Positions 52,489 through 60,606 of a DNA stretch of 64,000 bases are shown piece after piece. The stretch lies in assembly GCA_937864225.1 (NCBI GenBank), contig CALMJK010000003.1, forward strand, positions 124,001 to 188,000. The letters run 5' to 3'. The notes beneath the pieces are model-generated. The model saw only the letters and a list, made by a program, of their open reading frames with translations. It was not told the DNA's origin and made no database searches. Numbering within the stretch: the stretch's first letter is position 1; each line of letters opens with the position of its first letter. This stretch comes from an uncultured bacterium (GTDB lineage: Bacteria > Krumholzibacteriota > Krumholzibacteriia > LZORAL124-64-63). The translations under genes and the position numbers were made by a program.

Positions 52489-53640
52489 ATGTCCCGGCTG
52501 TCCAAGCTGCCGCCTTACCTTTTCGCCGAGATCGACGCCGCCAGGCGCGCGGCCGTGGCGGCGGGACGCGACGTCGTGGATCTCGGCGTGGGGGATCCCG
52601 ACCTGCCGACCCCGCGCCCCATCGTCGCCGCCATGGCGGAAGCGTTGCAGCGCCCCCGAAACCACCGTTACCCGGCCAACCCGGGCGCTCTGGCCTTCCG
52701 CGAGGCGATCGCGGGCTGGCTGTCCCGGCGCCACGGCGTCACGGTAGATCCGGCGCGCGAGGTCTTGGCGCTCATCGGCAGCAAGGAGGGCTTGGGACAC
52801 CTGCCTCTCGCCTTGCTGGAGGAAGGGGATGAGGCGCTCGTCCCCAGCGTGGGGTATCCGGTCTATGGGCAGGCCACGCTGCTGGCCGGCGGACGGCCGG
52901 TGACGTATCCGCTGCGCGCCGCAGACGCCTTTGTGCCTGACTGGCGCGAACTCGACCGCCTGGTGTCGTCGCGCACGCGGCTGCTCTTCCTCAACTATCC
53001 GCACAATCCGACCGGGGCCGTGGCTGGCGACGACGTGCTGCGCGCCGCGCTGGCCTTCGGAGCCCGTCACAACCTCGCGGTCGCCCAGGACGCGGCCTAT
53101 CTCGAGGTGGCATGGAGCGCCCCGCGACCCGGCAGCCTGCTCGCCCACGCCGATCTGCGCCGCGACAGAGTGATCGAGTTCCACTCCTTTTCCAAGATGT
53201 TCAACATGACCGGTTGGCGGGTCGGCTTCGCGGCGGGGCAGGCGGACCTCCTGCGGGATCTCGCGCGGGTGAAGGAAAGTCTGGACAGCGGGGTCTTCAC
53301 GGCCGTGCAGGAGGCTGTCGCGACCGGACTGGGCGACGACTATGAGGCGTTGCTCGCGACGGTCCTGGCTCCCTACCCGGCACGGCGCTCGCTCGTGCTG
53401 GAAGCGCTCGCGGCGGCCGGCGTGGAGGTCTTCGCGGCCGACGCGACCTTCTACGTCTGGGCGCGAGTGCCGGGCGGCGGAGATTCACTGGCGTTTTGCC
53501 GGCGCGTGTTGGCGGACCACGCGGTCGTCGTGACCCCCGGCGTCGGCTTCGGCCCCGGTGGCGAGGGGTGGTTCAGAATCTCGCTCACCGCGCCGGATGA
53601 GCGAGTGGCCGAGGGCGCGCGCCGCCTGCGGAGGTTGTGA
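52489..53640 (+). CDS. Class I/II aminotransferase, DapL-like
   Basis: A 383-residue PLP-dependent aminotransferase. It shows DVVDLGVGDPDLPTPRPIV, RYPANPGALAFREAIA, NYPHNPTGAVAG, and the PLP lysine in FHSFSKMFNMTGWRVGF (about residue 235). The start (LSKLPPYLFAEIDAARRAAV) resembles LL-diaminopimelate aminotransferases of the DapL2 type, which make LL-diaminopimelate for cell wall and lysine, but other substrates are possible. GGGAG precedes the ATG. It is the first gene of a seven-gene run and its stop overlaps folB (TGATG). Confidence 0.88.
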   Translation: MSRLSKLPPYLFAEIDAARRAAVAAGRDVVDLGVGDPDLPTPRPIVAAMAEALQRPRNHRYPANPGALAFREAIAGWLSRRHGVTVDPAREVLALIGSKEGLGHLPLALLEEGDEALVPSVGYPVYGQATLLAGGRPVTYPLRAADAFVPDWRELDRLVSSRTRLLFLNYPHNPTGAVAGDDVLRAALAFGARHNLAVAQDAAYLEVAWSAPRPGSLLAHADLRRDRVIEFHSFSKMFNMTGWRVGFAAGQADLLRDLARVKESLDSGVFTAVQEAVATGLGDDYEALLATVLAPYPARRSLVLEALAAAGVEVFAADATFYVWARVPGGGDSLAFCRRVLADHAVVVTPGVGFGPGGEGWFRISLTAPDERVAEGARRLRRL

Positions 53641-54044
53641 TGGATCGGATCAGCATCGAGGGCATCGATGTCTACGCGCACCACGGAGTGCACCCCGCGG
53701 AGCGGGAGCTGGGCCAGCGCTTCGTGATCGACGTCCAGCTTTGGGCGGATCTCCAGGCCGCGGCGCGCGCCGATTCGCTGCGCCACGCGCTGGATTACAC
53801 CGCAGTTCATCGTCGCGTGCGCGAGACGGTGGCGGGCACGACCTTTCATCTGATCGAGACCCTCGCCTTGCGCCTTTGCCAGACCCTGCTCGGCGAATTT
53901 CCGCTGGAGCGGGTCCGCGTCACGGTGCAGAAGCCCAACCCGCCGATTTCCAACTTCCTCGGCAAGGTGGCGGTCACGTTCGAGCGTGGCCGCGAATGTC
54001 TCGGCGACGCGGCGGGATCCGGGGGGCAGGGCCGTGAGCCGTGA
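53640..54044 (+). CDS. folB: Dihydroneopterin aldolase
   Basis: FolB cleaves dihydroneopterin in folate synthesis. The 134-residue protein shows ISIEGIDVYAHHGVHPAERE, LDYTAVHRRVRETV, HLIETLALRLCQTLL and VTVQKPNPPI. It starts at ATG 53640 in TGATG with the aminotransferase stop; the ribosome site GGAGG lies inside that gene. The last 20 residues are a Gly-rich tail, and the end overlaps folK by 11 bases. Confidence 0.93.
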   Translation: MDRISIEGIDVYAHHGVHPAERELGQRFVIDVQLWADLQAAARADSLRHALDYTAVHRRVRETVAGTTFHLIETLALRLCQTLLGEFPLERVRVTVQKPNPPISNFLGKVAVTFERGRECLGDAAGSGGQGREP

Positions 54045-54585
54045 CGATGTCGAGCCGGTCCTTCAACTCGCCTTTCTGGGGTTGGGCAGCAACCAGGGAG
54101 ATCGTCTCGCCCACCTGCGCGGCGCGCTCTTCGCGCTGGCTTGTCATCCCGAGATCGAGGTCACGGCGGTCAGCTGCGTCTATGAGACCGAATATGTGGG
54201 ACCGGGGGCGCAGGATCCGTATCTGAACGCGTGCGCCGCCATCCGCACTTCCCTCGCGCCGCCGGTGCTGCTGGCCGTGCTCAAGGGGATGGAGGCGAGG
54301 CACGGTCGCCTCAGGGACGGAGATCTGAGTCCGCGCCCGCTCGATCTGGATATCCTCGTCTACGGCGAGAATGTGAACGGCGACGGCGCACCGATCCTGC
54401 CGCATCCGCGTCTGCGCGAGCGAGCGTTCGTGCTGCTGCCCCTGCGCGAGATCGCCGCCGATTTGCCGTTGCCCGATTCGGGCGAGACAGTGGCAACGGT
54501 CTGTGCCAGAATCCGCAGGCAGAGCGGTCCCTGGGTGCGCCGCCTGGCGGGCGACCTGTTTGCCGGCAACGGAGTGGAACCATGA
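54034..54585 (+). CDS. folK: HPPK, 2-amino-4-hydroxy-6-hydroxymethyldihydropteridine kinase
   Basis: FolK transfers pyrophosphate to hydroxymethyldihydropterin, the step after FolB. The 183-residue protein has FLGLGSNQGDRLAHL, SCVYETEYVG, RPLDLDILVYG and HPRLRERAFVLLPL. It starts at GTG 54034 inside folB. folP and folE are not in the window. Its stop overlaps the kinase start in ATGA. Confidence 0.95.
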   Translation: MSRDDVEPVLQLAFLGLGSNQGDRLAHLRGALFALACHPEIEVTAVSCVYETEYVGPGAQDPYLNACAAIRTSLAPPVLLAVLKGMEARHGRLRDGDLSPRPLDLDILVYGENVNGDGAPILPHPRLRERAFVLLPLREIAADLPLPDSGETVATVCARIRRQSGPWVRRLAGDLFAGNGVEP

Positions 54586-55223
54586 GCGGCGTGTTGCCCT
54601 GGCGCTACATCGTGGTCGAGGGCGTGATCGGAGCCGGCAAGACGAGTCTCGCCAAATTGCTTTCGGCTCGCACGGGCGCGCGCCTGAACCTGGAGATCGT
54701 CGAAGAGAACCCCTTCCTCGACAAATTCTACGGCGACCGGGCAGCCTGGGCCTTCCAGACGCAGATCTTTTTCCTGCTAAGCCGTTACCGGCAGCAGCAG
54801 CGCCTCTTCCAGAGCGAGCTGTTCCGGGACGCGATCGTCTCCGATTATCTGTTCGCCAAGGATCGCATTTTTGCGAATCTCAATCTGAGCGACGACGAGC
54901 TGGCTCTCTACGATCAATTGGCTCAGATTCTCGAACAGCGGATCCTCAAGCCGGATCTTGTCATCTATCTCCAGGCGCGCACGCAGGCGCTCATGGAAAG
55001 GATCCGCTGGCGCGGACGTTCGTTCGAGCGCGACATCGGCGCGGACTACATCGAGTCTCTCAATGGCGCGTACAATTATTTCTTCCACCATTACCGGGCA
55101 ACGCCCCTGCTCGTGGTCAACACGAACGACCTCGATTTTGTCAATGCGCCGCGGGATTTCGAGCTGCTCTACGAACAGTTGCTCGACCCGTTTCAGGGCG
55201 CGCGCTTCTTCGCACCCGCCTGA
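54582..55223 (+). CDS. Deoxynucleoside kinase
   Basis: A 213-residue kinase of the dGK/dCK type that salvages deoxynucleosides. It shows the P-loop VVEGVIGAGKTSLAKLL (about 12-28), EENPFLDKFYGD, a lid region RGRSFERDIGADYIESL and the LVVNTNDLDFVN end. The substrate (dA, dG or other) cannot be decided. ATG start overlapping the folK stop, with GGAG nearby; a gene linked to folK and panB in many genomes of related phyla. Confidence 0.9.
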   Translation: MSGVLPWRYIVVEGVIGAGKTSLAKLLSARTGARLNLEIVEENPFLDKFYGDRAAWAFQTQIFFLLSRYRQQQRLFQSELFRDAIVSDYLFAKDRIFANLNLSDDELALYDQLAQILEQRILKPDLVIYLQARTQALMERIRWRGRSFERDIGADYIESLNGAYNYFFHHYRATPLLVVNTNDLDFVNAPRDFELLYEQLLDPFQGARFFAPA

Positions 55224-55276
55224 GGCGCCGACCTGATCGCCGCGTCGATGGGGCACGGCACGGAGGGGAGGCCGCC

Positions 55277-56200
55277 ATGAAAGGGCCGCAAACGCTGGGT
55301 TCGTTCACAGACCGCAAGCGACGGGGCGTCAAGATCGTCATGCTGACCGCCTACGACGCGCCGACGGCGCGCCTGGCGCAGGCCGGCGGCGTGGACGCCG
55401 TGCTGGTTGGCGACTCGCTGGGCATGGTCGTGCTGGGATATGCGACCACCCTGCCCGTGACGATCGACGAGATGGTGCATCACTGCCGCGCCGTCGCCGG
55501 CGCCGGCCTGGACGTTCCGGTCATCGTGGACATGCCGTATGGGAGTTTCCACGTGTCGCCCGCCGCCGCCGTGCGGGACGCGCTGCGCTTGGTTAAGGAG
55601 GGAGGCGCCGTCGCCGTCAAGATCGAGGGAGGGCGCAAGCGAGGGCCGGTGATCGAGGCCCTGCTGGGCGCGGAGATCCCGGTCATGGGGCATCTCGGCC
55701 TGACGCCGCAGTCGGTCAATCGCCTCGGCGGCTGGAAGGTTCAAGGCCGGGGACGCGGCGCCGCCGACCTGCTCGCCGATGAGGCGCTGTTTCTGGAAGA
55801 GGCCGGCTGCTTCGCGATCGTGCTCGAATGCATTCCGGCAACGCTGGGCGCGCGGATCAGCCGCGCCCTGACCATCCCCGTGATCGGCATCGGGGCGGGC
55901 GCCGGCTGTGACGGACAAGTGCTGGTGTTCCACGACCTGCTGGGCCTTTCCGAAATGCGCCCGACCTTCGCCAAGAGGTATGCAGAGTTGGGAGATGTGG
56001 CGAGTGAGGCGATCCGGAGATGGGCCGAGGACGTCCGTTCGGGGGCTTTTCCGGGTCAGGAGCATGAGTTTTCCGACGCTGCCACGCCGGCGGCGAGCGG
56101 CGGCGCGGCGCCCCCGGACTCCCAGTTGCGCGCGCCTCGGGCCGCTTCGGCGCGGGAAGCGGCGAAGTCCCGCCCGCGCGCGCGAGGCCGGAAGGGGTAG
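55277..56200 (+). CDS. panB: 3-methyl-2-oxobutanoate hydroxymethyltransferase
   Basis: PanB makes ketopantoate from ketoisovalerate, using methylenetetrahydrofolate, so it draws on the folate pathway encoded upstream. The 307-residue protein has VMLTAYDAPTARLAQAGGVD, VGDSLGMVVLGYATTLPVT, DMPYGSF, GGRKRGPVIEALLGAEIPVM and GIGAGAGCDGQVLVFHDLLG. A C-terminal extension of about 40 Ala/Pro/Arg-rich residues beyond the usual 264 is present and probably disordered. GGAGG-like sites precede the ATG. Confidence 0.97.
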   Translation: MKGPQTLGSFTDRKRRGVKIVMLTAYDAPTARLAQAGGVDAVLVGDSLGMVVLGYATTLPVTIDEMVHHCRAVAGAGLDVPVIVDMPYGSFHVSPAAAVRDALRLVKEGGAVAVKIEGGRKRGPVIEALLGAEIPVMGHLGLTPQSVNRLGGWKVQGRGRGAADLLADEALFLEEAGCFAIVLECIPATLGARISRALTIPVIGIGAGAGCDGQVLVFHDLLGLSEMRPTFAKRYAELGDVASEAIRRWAEDVRSGAFPGQEHEFSDAATPAASGGAAPPDSQLRAPRAASAREAAKSRPRARGRKG

Positions 56201-56204
56201 CCGC

Positions 56205-57089
56205 ATGGATCTGCTGCGCTGGCGCGCGGACCTGGCGCGGCTGGCCTCGCTGCGACGGGGCGGTCGACTGGTCCTCGTGCCGACGATGGGGGCGTTGCAC
56301 GAGGGTCATCTGAGCCTGGTGAAGGAAGCGGCGCGGCACGGCGCCGTCGTCGTTTCACTCTTCGTGAATCCGACCCAATTCGGGCCCGGCGAGGATTACG
56401 CCGCCTATCCCCGCGACCTGGCGGCCGACCTGGACTTGCTGCGGGCGCTCGCTCCCGCCGCTGTCTTCGCTCCCACCGCGCAGGAGATGTACGGATCCGG
56501 AGCCGGCGCGACGGTGCAGCCGGGGCCGCGGGCGGCGGTGCTGTGCGGGGCGGCGCGGCCGGGCCATTTCGCGGGCGTGCTGACCGTCGTGGCCAAGCTG
56601 TTCCACCTGATAGGGCCGGACGTGGCGGTGTTCGGGCGCAAGGATGCCCAGCAGTGCCTGGTCATCGCGGAAATGGTTCGCGACCTGGATTTCCCGGTCC
56701 GTTTGGTCGACGCGCCGACGGTGCGCGAGTCGGACGGTTTGGCGATGTCTTCGCGCAATCGCTTTCTCGCCGGAGCGGACCGGCAACGGGCCCTGTGCCT
56801 GTGGCGGGCGCTGTCGCTGGCCAAGGCGCGGCTGGAGGCGGGGGAGCGCGCGCCGGAGGCGATCGAACAGGCGATGCGCGGGGAATTGGCGGTGGCCGAC
56901 CGGATCGACTACGCCGAGGTGCGCACCTTGCCGGAATTGGAACGGCCGGCGCGGGCGCTGGGGCGAGTGCTGCTGGCGGTGGCGGCTGGCGTGGGGAGGA
57001 CTCGCCTGATCGACAATCTGGCCCTGAACGTGGGACCGGATGGCGTCGAGCCGTGCGCGCTGTTCGAGGTCGGCGCGACCACGGGTTGA
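56205..57089 (+). CDS. panC: Pantothenate synthetase
   Basis: PanC condenses pantoate and beta-alanine to pantothenate with ATP. The 294-residue protein has the HIGH-like PTMGALHEGHLSLVKEA, VFVNPTQFGPGEDYAAYPRD (here SLFVNPTQFG), HFAGVLTVVAKLFHL, FGRKDAQQCLVI and the KMSKS-like MSSRNRFL. It starts four bases after panB. No panD gene is visible nearby. Together with coaX this covers most of the route to 4'-phosphopantothenate. Confidence 0.97.
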   Translation: MDLLRWRADLARLASLRRGGRLVLVPTMGALHEGHLSLVKEAARHGAVVVSLFVNPTQFGPGEDYAAYPRDLAADLDLLRALAPAAVFAPTAQEMYGSGAGATVQPGPRAAVLCGAARPGHFAGVLTVVAKLFHLIGPDVAVFGRKDAQQCLVIAEMVRDLDFPVRLVDAPTVRESDGLAMSSRNRFLAGADRQRALCLWRALSLAKARLEAGERAPEAIEQAMRGELAVADRIDYAEVRTLPELERPARALGRVLLAVAAGVGRTRLIDNLALNVGPDGVEPCALFEVGATTG

Positions 57090-57126
57090 AGCGCTCCCGC
57101 GGGGGAGGCGGCTGGGAGGAGCGGGC

Positions 57127-57618
57127 GTGGAACGGTTATGCACTCCGTGGAGGTACGCGTACGTGAGCGGTCAAGTCGAGGAAGGCGGCTGTGTCTTCTG
57201 CAACCGCTTGAGCGGCGACGACGAACAGCAATTCGTGCTGCATCGAGGCGAGTGCTGGTACGTGATCCTGAATCTCTATCCCTACAACAACGGTCATTTG
57301 TTGCTCGTGCTCAATCGGCACGCTCCTTCGTTGGCGCAGCTCACGCCGGCGGAGCTGGACGAAATGGGACGGTTGCTGGCGGTCATGGAGCGCGCGCTGC
57401 GCCGGGCCTACGGCCCGGACGGGCTGAATTGCGGCTACAACGCCGGCGCCAGCGCGGGGGCGGGCGTGCCTGATCATTTTCATTTGCACATGCTGCCGCG
57501 CTGGACCGGCGACACGAGCTTCATGACCACGGTGGGAGACACGCGCGTCGTGCCCGAGACGCTGGCCGCGACCTGGTCGCGGTTGCGCCCCTTGTTGGTC
57601 GAGGAAGCCGCTCGCTGA
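57127..57618 (+). CDS. HIT family hydrolase, AP4A phosphorylase-like
   Basis: A 163-residue HIT protein. It has a CVFC pair near the start, VILNLYPYNNGHLLLV, and the catalytic triad HFHLHMLPRW. The pattern resembles the AP4A-phosphorylase/GalT-like HIT group, so a dinucleoside polyphosphate or nucleotidyl substrate is likely. GTG start at 57127 with GGGAGGAG eight bases upstream. It ends the run that began with the aminotransferase. Confidence 0.92.
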   Translation: MERLCTPWRYAYVSGQVEEGGCVFCNRLSGDDEQQFVLHRGECWYVILNLYPYNNGHLLLVLNRHAPSLAQLTPAELDEMGRLLAVMERALRRAYGPDGLNCGYNAGASAGAGVPDHFHLHMLPRWTGDTSFMTTVGDTRVVPETLAATWSRLRPLLVEEAAR

Positions 57619-57650
57619 GGTCGGCGGGGCGAGAACCGGCAAAAACGAGC

Positions 57651-57679
57651 TTGGAGGGGCCCAGCGCCGCGTCTATATT
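57651..57679 (+). promoter_or_regulatory. Promoter of the DUF4321-tatA-mrfA-mrfB operon
   Basis: TTGGAG (57651-57656), a 17-base spacer and TATATT (57674-57679) lie about 65 bases before the ATG at 57746. Confidence 0.55.
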
Positions 57680-57745
57680 CACGCGCGGCGGGCGGCTGAG
57701 ATGCGGCGCCCGCGCAAAGGACTCACGGGCCCAGGAGTGCGCGGC

Positions 57746-58009
57746 ATGCGAAAATCGGTCGGCACGGTGGCGTTAGCTCTGTTGCTGGGAGTCTTGATCG
57801 GAGCCATCTGCAGTGAACTGATCGGCCTGTTTCTCGAGGAAGGAACCGTCGCGCATCAACTGTTCGTGCGCTACGTCGACTTCGGTCCCGAGGTCACGCG
57901 ATTGGACCTGGTCGTGCTCGAGCTGACCCTGGGTTTGAAGATCCGCTTCAATCTCATGAGCCTAGTCGGCGTGTTCATCGCCTCGCAGATCCTGCGCTGG
58001 TATCGCTAG
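57746..58009 (+). CDS. DUF4321 small membrane protein
   Basis: An 87-residue protein with two membrane helices (VALALLLGVLIGAICSELI and IRFNLMSLVGVFIASQILR) joined by an acidic loop. This is the DUF4321 layout; the function is unknown. AGGAG precedes the ATG; an upstream ATG at 57701 lacks a site. It starts a compact operon with tatA, which suggests an envelope link. Confidence 0.85.
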   Translation: MRKSVGTVALALLLGVLIGAICSELIGLFLEEGTVAHQLFVRYVDFGPEVTRLDLVVLELTLGLKIRFNLMSLVGVFIASQILRWYR

Positions 58010-58032
58010 AGGCGCGTCAGGGAGCGTGTGAA

Positions 58033-58251
58033 ATGCGGTTCTTCCCCGCCATTTTCGGCAGCCTCGGTTGGCAGGAGTTGCTGGTCATCCTGGTGATCAT
58101 TCTGATCCTGTTCGGACCGCGGCGGTTGCCCGAACTAGCCGAGGCCCTGGGCAAATCGATGCGCCGATTCAAATCGGCGACGCGCGACGCCGAGCACGAG
58201 ATCAAGAAGGAAGTCGAGTCGGCCGAGAAGAAAGAGTCCGACAAGACCTGA
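58033..58251 (+). CDS. tatA: Twin-arginine translocase subunit TatA
   Basis: TatA forms the protein-conducting component of the Tat pathway. The 72-residue protein has the N-terminal membrane helix (ELLVILVIILILFG), the conserved FGPRRLPELAEALG hinge and amphipathic helix, and a Lys/Glu-rich tail. GGGAG precedes the ATG. No tatC is in the window. Its stop overlaps the mrfA start in TGATG. Confidence 0.95.
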   Translation: MRFFPAIFGSLGWQELLVILVIILILFGPRRLPELAEALGKSMRRFKSATRDAEHEIKKEVESAEKKESDKT

Positions 58252-60596
58252 TGTCCCGCCGCGCCAGGCCGCGGCGCCCCGCGGCGGCGCGGCCGGGCCA
58301 CGGAGGGACCGGCTTGAACCTCGCGCAGCTGGTGGATCGACTCAAACGCGACGAGCGCTTCCTGCGCAACGTCTCGCGCTGGCACGTTCTGCCGCCCGCT
58401 CCCGCCGTGTACGGCGATTGGCCGGCCCACCTCGACCCACGCCTCGTCGCGACGATGCGTCGCCGTGGTGTCGAGCGGCTCTACAGCCATCAGGCGGCGG
58501 CATGCGAGTTGGCCAGGGCCGGCCGACCGTTCGTGGTCACCACGCCCACCGCCTCGGGCAAGACGCTGTGCTACAACCTGCCCGTGCTCGACGCGATGCT
58601 GCGCGATCCCCAGGCGAGGGCTCTCTATCTCTTCCCGACCAAGGCGCTCAGCCAGGACCAGCTCGACGAAGTGCACGGCATCATCACCGATCTGGGCGCC
58701 GACATACGCACGCACACGTTCGATGGCGACACGCCGGAAACCGCGCGACGCGCGATCCGCAGCAGCGGGCATCTGGTGATCACGAATCCGGACATGCTGC
58801 ACCAGGGAATTCTGCCGCACCACACCCTGTGGGTGAAGCTGTTCGAGAACCTGAGATACGTCGTGGTGGACGAGGTTCACCAGTATCGGGGCGTATTCGG
58901 CAGCCACGTCGCGAACGTGCTGCGTCGGCTGCGCAGAGTGGCCGCCTTCTACGGCGCCCACCCCTTGTTCATCGGTTGTTCGGCCACGATCGCCAATCCG
59001 GGCGAGCTGGCCGCGGCGCTGGCCGGCGGTCCGGTCGAGACCGTGGACCACAACGGCGCACCGCGGGGCGAGAAGCATTTCATTTTCTACAACCCGCCCG
59101 TCATGAACCGGGAATTGGGCATCCGGCGCTCCGCCGTGAAGGAGACGCGCGCCATCGCGGAACGCTTTCTGGACGCCGACGCCCAAACGATTGTTTTCGC
59201 ACGATCGCGCAACCGCGTCGAGCTGCTGCTCACGTATCTCCAGCGCGCGGGGCATCGCGTGGGCACGCGAGGAGGCGAGGTGCGCGGCTATCGAGGCGGG
59301 TACCTCCCCACCGAGCGGCGGGCCATCGAGGCGGGGCTGCGAGACGGATCGGTGCGGTGCGTGGTGAGCACCAACGCGCTGGAATTGGGCGTGGACATCG
59401 GCCGCCTCGATGTGTGCGTGATGTGCGGCTACGCCGGAACGGTGGCGGCGACCTGGCAACAGGCGGGGCGGGCCGGGCGCCGGCAGGGACTCTCCGTGGC
59501 GGTGCTCGTGGCGACCAGCGCGCCTTCCGATCAGTACATCGTGAGCCATCCCGAATGGTTCTTCGGCCGGGTGCCCGAGCAGGCGGTCATCGATCCGGAC
59601 AATCTCGTGATTCTGGCCAGCCATCTCAAGTGCGCCGCGTTCGAATTGCCGTTCAGCGAGGAGGAGGATTTCGGAGGCGTTCGCGTGAGCGAAATCCTGG
59701 AGTACCTGGCGCGGCAGGGCGTGCTGCACCGGGCGGAGGGGCGCTACCACTGGATGTCGGACACGTACCCGGCGGAGGAGGTCAGCCTGCGCAGCGCGGC
59801 GCCGGAGAACGTGGTCATCGTCGACGCCAGCGTGCCGGAGGGACGTGTCATCGGCGAAATGGACCTCTTCAGCGCGCAGGAGATGCTGCACGCGGAGGCC
59901 ATCTACATGCACGGGGGCCGGCAGCACCACGTGGACCGTCTGGATTGGGAACGCCGCGAAGCTTTCGTGCGTCCCGTGCAGGTCGATCACTACACCGACG
60001 CGCAGCGCAAGACGGAGATTCGCACGCTGGATGTCGAGGCGCAGGGCGAGGCGCCGCTGGGCCGGAAGGGACTGGGGGAGATCGGCCTGGTGTCGAAGGT
60101 CACCGTCTACAAGAAGATCAAGCTGGAGACCCACGAGAACGTGGGCGCCGGTCGCGTGCATTTGCCGGAGATGGAGATGCACACGACCGCCTGCTGGTGG
60201 GAACTGCCCGCGGATCTGCATGGCCGGCTGGCCGACGAGGGGTTCGACCTGGGCGATGCCTTGCAGGGGAGCGCCCGCCTGCTGGGCCAAGTGGCGGCGC
60301 TGTTCGTGATGGCCGACCCCGCCGATCTGCACGTCGTGCCGATGGTCCGCTCGCCCTTCACCGATCGGCCCACCGTCTACCTGTATGACGCGGTGCCCGG
60401 CGGCGCCGGGTTCGCCCGCCGCATCTTCGCACAACTCGACGAGATCGGAGCGGTGGCCCGCGCCCACTTGGACGCTTGTCCGTGCGAGGCGGGCTGCCCC
60501 TCTTGTGTGGGCCCTTCCGTCGTGTCGGGCAGCGGCGCCAAACGTGGCGCGGCGCGGCTGCTCGCGTGCTTCGCGGGGCGAGACGCCCGCGCTTGA
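58251..60596 (+). CDS. mrfA: DEAD/DEAH helicase MrfA (YprA type)
   Basis: A 781-residue superfamily 2 helicase. It has Walker A TPTASGKTLCYNLPVL, the DEVH box VVDEVHQYRG, SATIANPGELA, the motif VI-like QQAGRAGRRQG and a C-terminal DUF1998 zinc domain with four cysteines in CPCEAGCPSC. This order matches Bacillus YprA/MrfA, which unwinds 3'-5' and acts in mitomycin C crosslink repair. It overlaps tatA by one base. The exonuclease mrfB follows after 10 bases, as in Bacillus. Confidence 0.92.
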   Translation: MSRRARPRRPAAARPGHGGTGLNLAQLVDRLKRDERFLRNVSRWHVLPPAPAVYGDWPAHLDPRLVATMRRRGVERLYSHQAAACELARAGRPFVVTTPTASGKTLCYNLPVLDAMLRDPQARALYLFPTKALSQDQLDEVHGIITDLGADIRTHTFDGDTPETARRAIRSSGHLVITNPDMLHQGILPHHTLWVKLFENLRYVVVDEVHQYRGVFGSHVANVLRRLRRVAAFYGAHPLFIGCSATIANPGELAAALAGGPVETVDHNGAPRGEKHFIFYNPPVMNRELGIRRSAVKETRAIAERFLDADAQTIVFARSRNRVELLLTYLQRAGHRVGTRGGEVRGYRGGYLPTERRAIEAGLRDGSVRCVVSTNALELGVDIGRLDVCVMCGYAGTVAATWQQAGRAGRRQGLSVAVLVATSAPSDQYIVSHPEWFFGRVPEQAVIDPDNLVILASHLKCAAFELPFSEEEDFGGVRVSEILEYLARQGVLHRAEGRYHWMSDTYPAEEVSLRSAAPENVVIVDASVPEGRVIGEMDLFSAQEMLHAEAIYMHGGRQHHVDRLDWERREAFVRPVQVDHYTDAQRKTEIRTLDVEAQGEAPLGRKGLGEIGLVSKVTVYKKIKLETHENVGAGRVHLPEMEMHTTACWWELPADLHGRLADEGFDLGDALQGSARLLGQVAALFVMADPADLHVVPMVRSPFTDRPTVYLYDAVPGGAGFARRIFAQLDEIGAVARAHLDACPCEAGCPSCVGPSVVSGSGAKRGAARLLACFAGRDARA

Positions 60597-60606
60597 AGGG
60601 GGCGTT

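Noticed and set aside
53640-57089. Complete folate or pantothenate pathway in one operon
   Set aside because: folE, folP, panD and panE are not present here, so only partial pathways can be stated.
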